A DNA stretch of 22,263 nt from JAMBLL01 sp964460075 (GTDB lineage: Bacteria > Actinomycetota > Acidimicrobiia > Spongiisociales > UBA5794): contig CAYWPC010000031.1 of assembly GCA_964460075.1 (NCBI GenBank), positions 1-22,263 of the forward strand, read 5' to 3'. Position 1 is the stretch's first letter. The number at the start of each line of letters is the position of its first letter. Shown one piece after another: positions 22,239 to 22,263 of the stretch. A program made the position numbers and the translations under genes. The notes under the pieces were generated by a model, which was not told the origin of the DNA, ran no database searches, and saw only the letters and a program-made list of their open reading frames with translations.

Positions 22239-22263
22239 GGCGCCCAAGCGGGAAGTGATCGAG

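Noticed and set aside
1..22263. CRISPR array, integrase, transposase, tRNA or rRNA
   Set aside because: No regularly spaced repeat-spacer pattern, no recombinase or transposase motif and no structural RNA sequence could be recognised; the 48-49-bp tandem units at 6295 have no spacers.

Overview
The window is GC-rich, with many GTG starts and ATGA/GTGA start-stop overlaps. It looks like a chromosomal contig from an actinobacterium-like organism; I cannot name the species. It contains a 100-N scaffold gap at 13396-13495 flanked by an exactly duplicated 55-bp sequence, so it is probably a draft or metagenomic assembly. Most of it is a cell-surface glycan locus.

Glycan genes, left to right: a minus-strand pair (wecB-type UDP-GlcNAc 2-epimerase and a GT-B-like glycosyltransferase); a divergent membrane GT2; a minus-strand multi-spanning membrane protein (GT-C/DUF6020-like); a tightly coupled plus-strand operon of ABC export permease (wzm), ATPase (wzt), a polyprenyl-phosphate-type GT2 and a second, divergent UDP-GlcNAc 2-epimerase-like protein; a flippase-like LPG-synthase-TM protein; the complete dTDP-L-rhamnose set in the order rmlC-rmlB-rmlA-rmlD; a minus-strand GT4; and gmd with a following SDR reductase/epimerase for a GDP-6-deoxyhexose. 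Together they would supply dTDP-rhamnose, a GDP-6-deoxy sugar and UDP-ManNAc, assemble them on a lipid carrier and export the glycan through an ABC transporter whose ATPase has no carbohydrate-binding tail.

Four toxin-antitoxin (TA) modules are scattered through the glycan genes, each just downstream of the 3' end of a glycan gene: (1) AbiEi/AbiEii at 3512-5107; (2) Phd/RelE-like at 5233-6257, whose toxin has an unusual C-terminal extension ending in a Cys/His motif; (3) a second AbiEi followed by an interrupted AbiEii at 12754-13987; (4) HipB/HipA at 17431-18877. Each has a recognisable palindrome, repeat pair or promoter at its 5' end. Modules 2 and 4 are bounded by repeats: direct copies of a GC-rich interspersed repeat around the Phd/RelE module, and a perfect 57-bp inverted repeat around hipBA that begins within or at the 3' ends of the genes on both sides.

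The most interesting signals are the hipBA cassette with its 57-bp inverted repeats, the operator half-site ATGTCACA/TGTGACAT shared by the two otherwise different AbiEi genes, and the RelE-like toxin with its Cys/His tail. No rRNA, tRNA or CRISPR array was seen. Function calls come from reading the translated sequence for family motifs; no database search was run.
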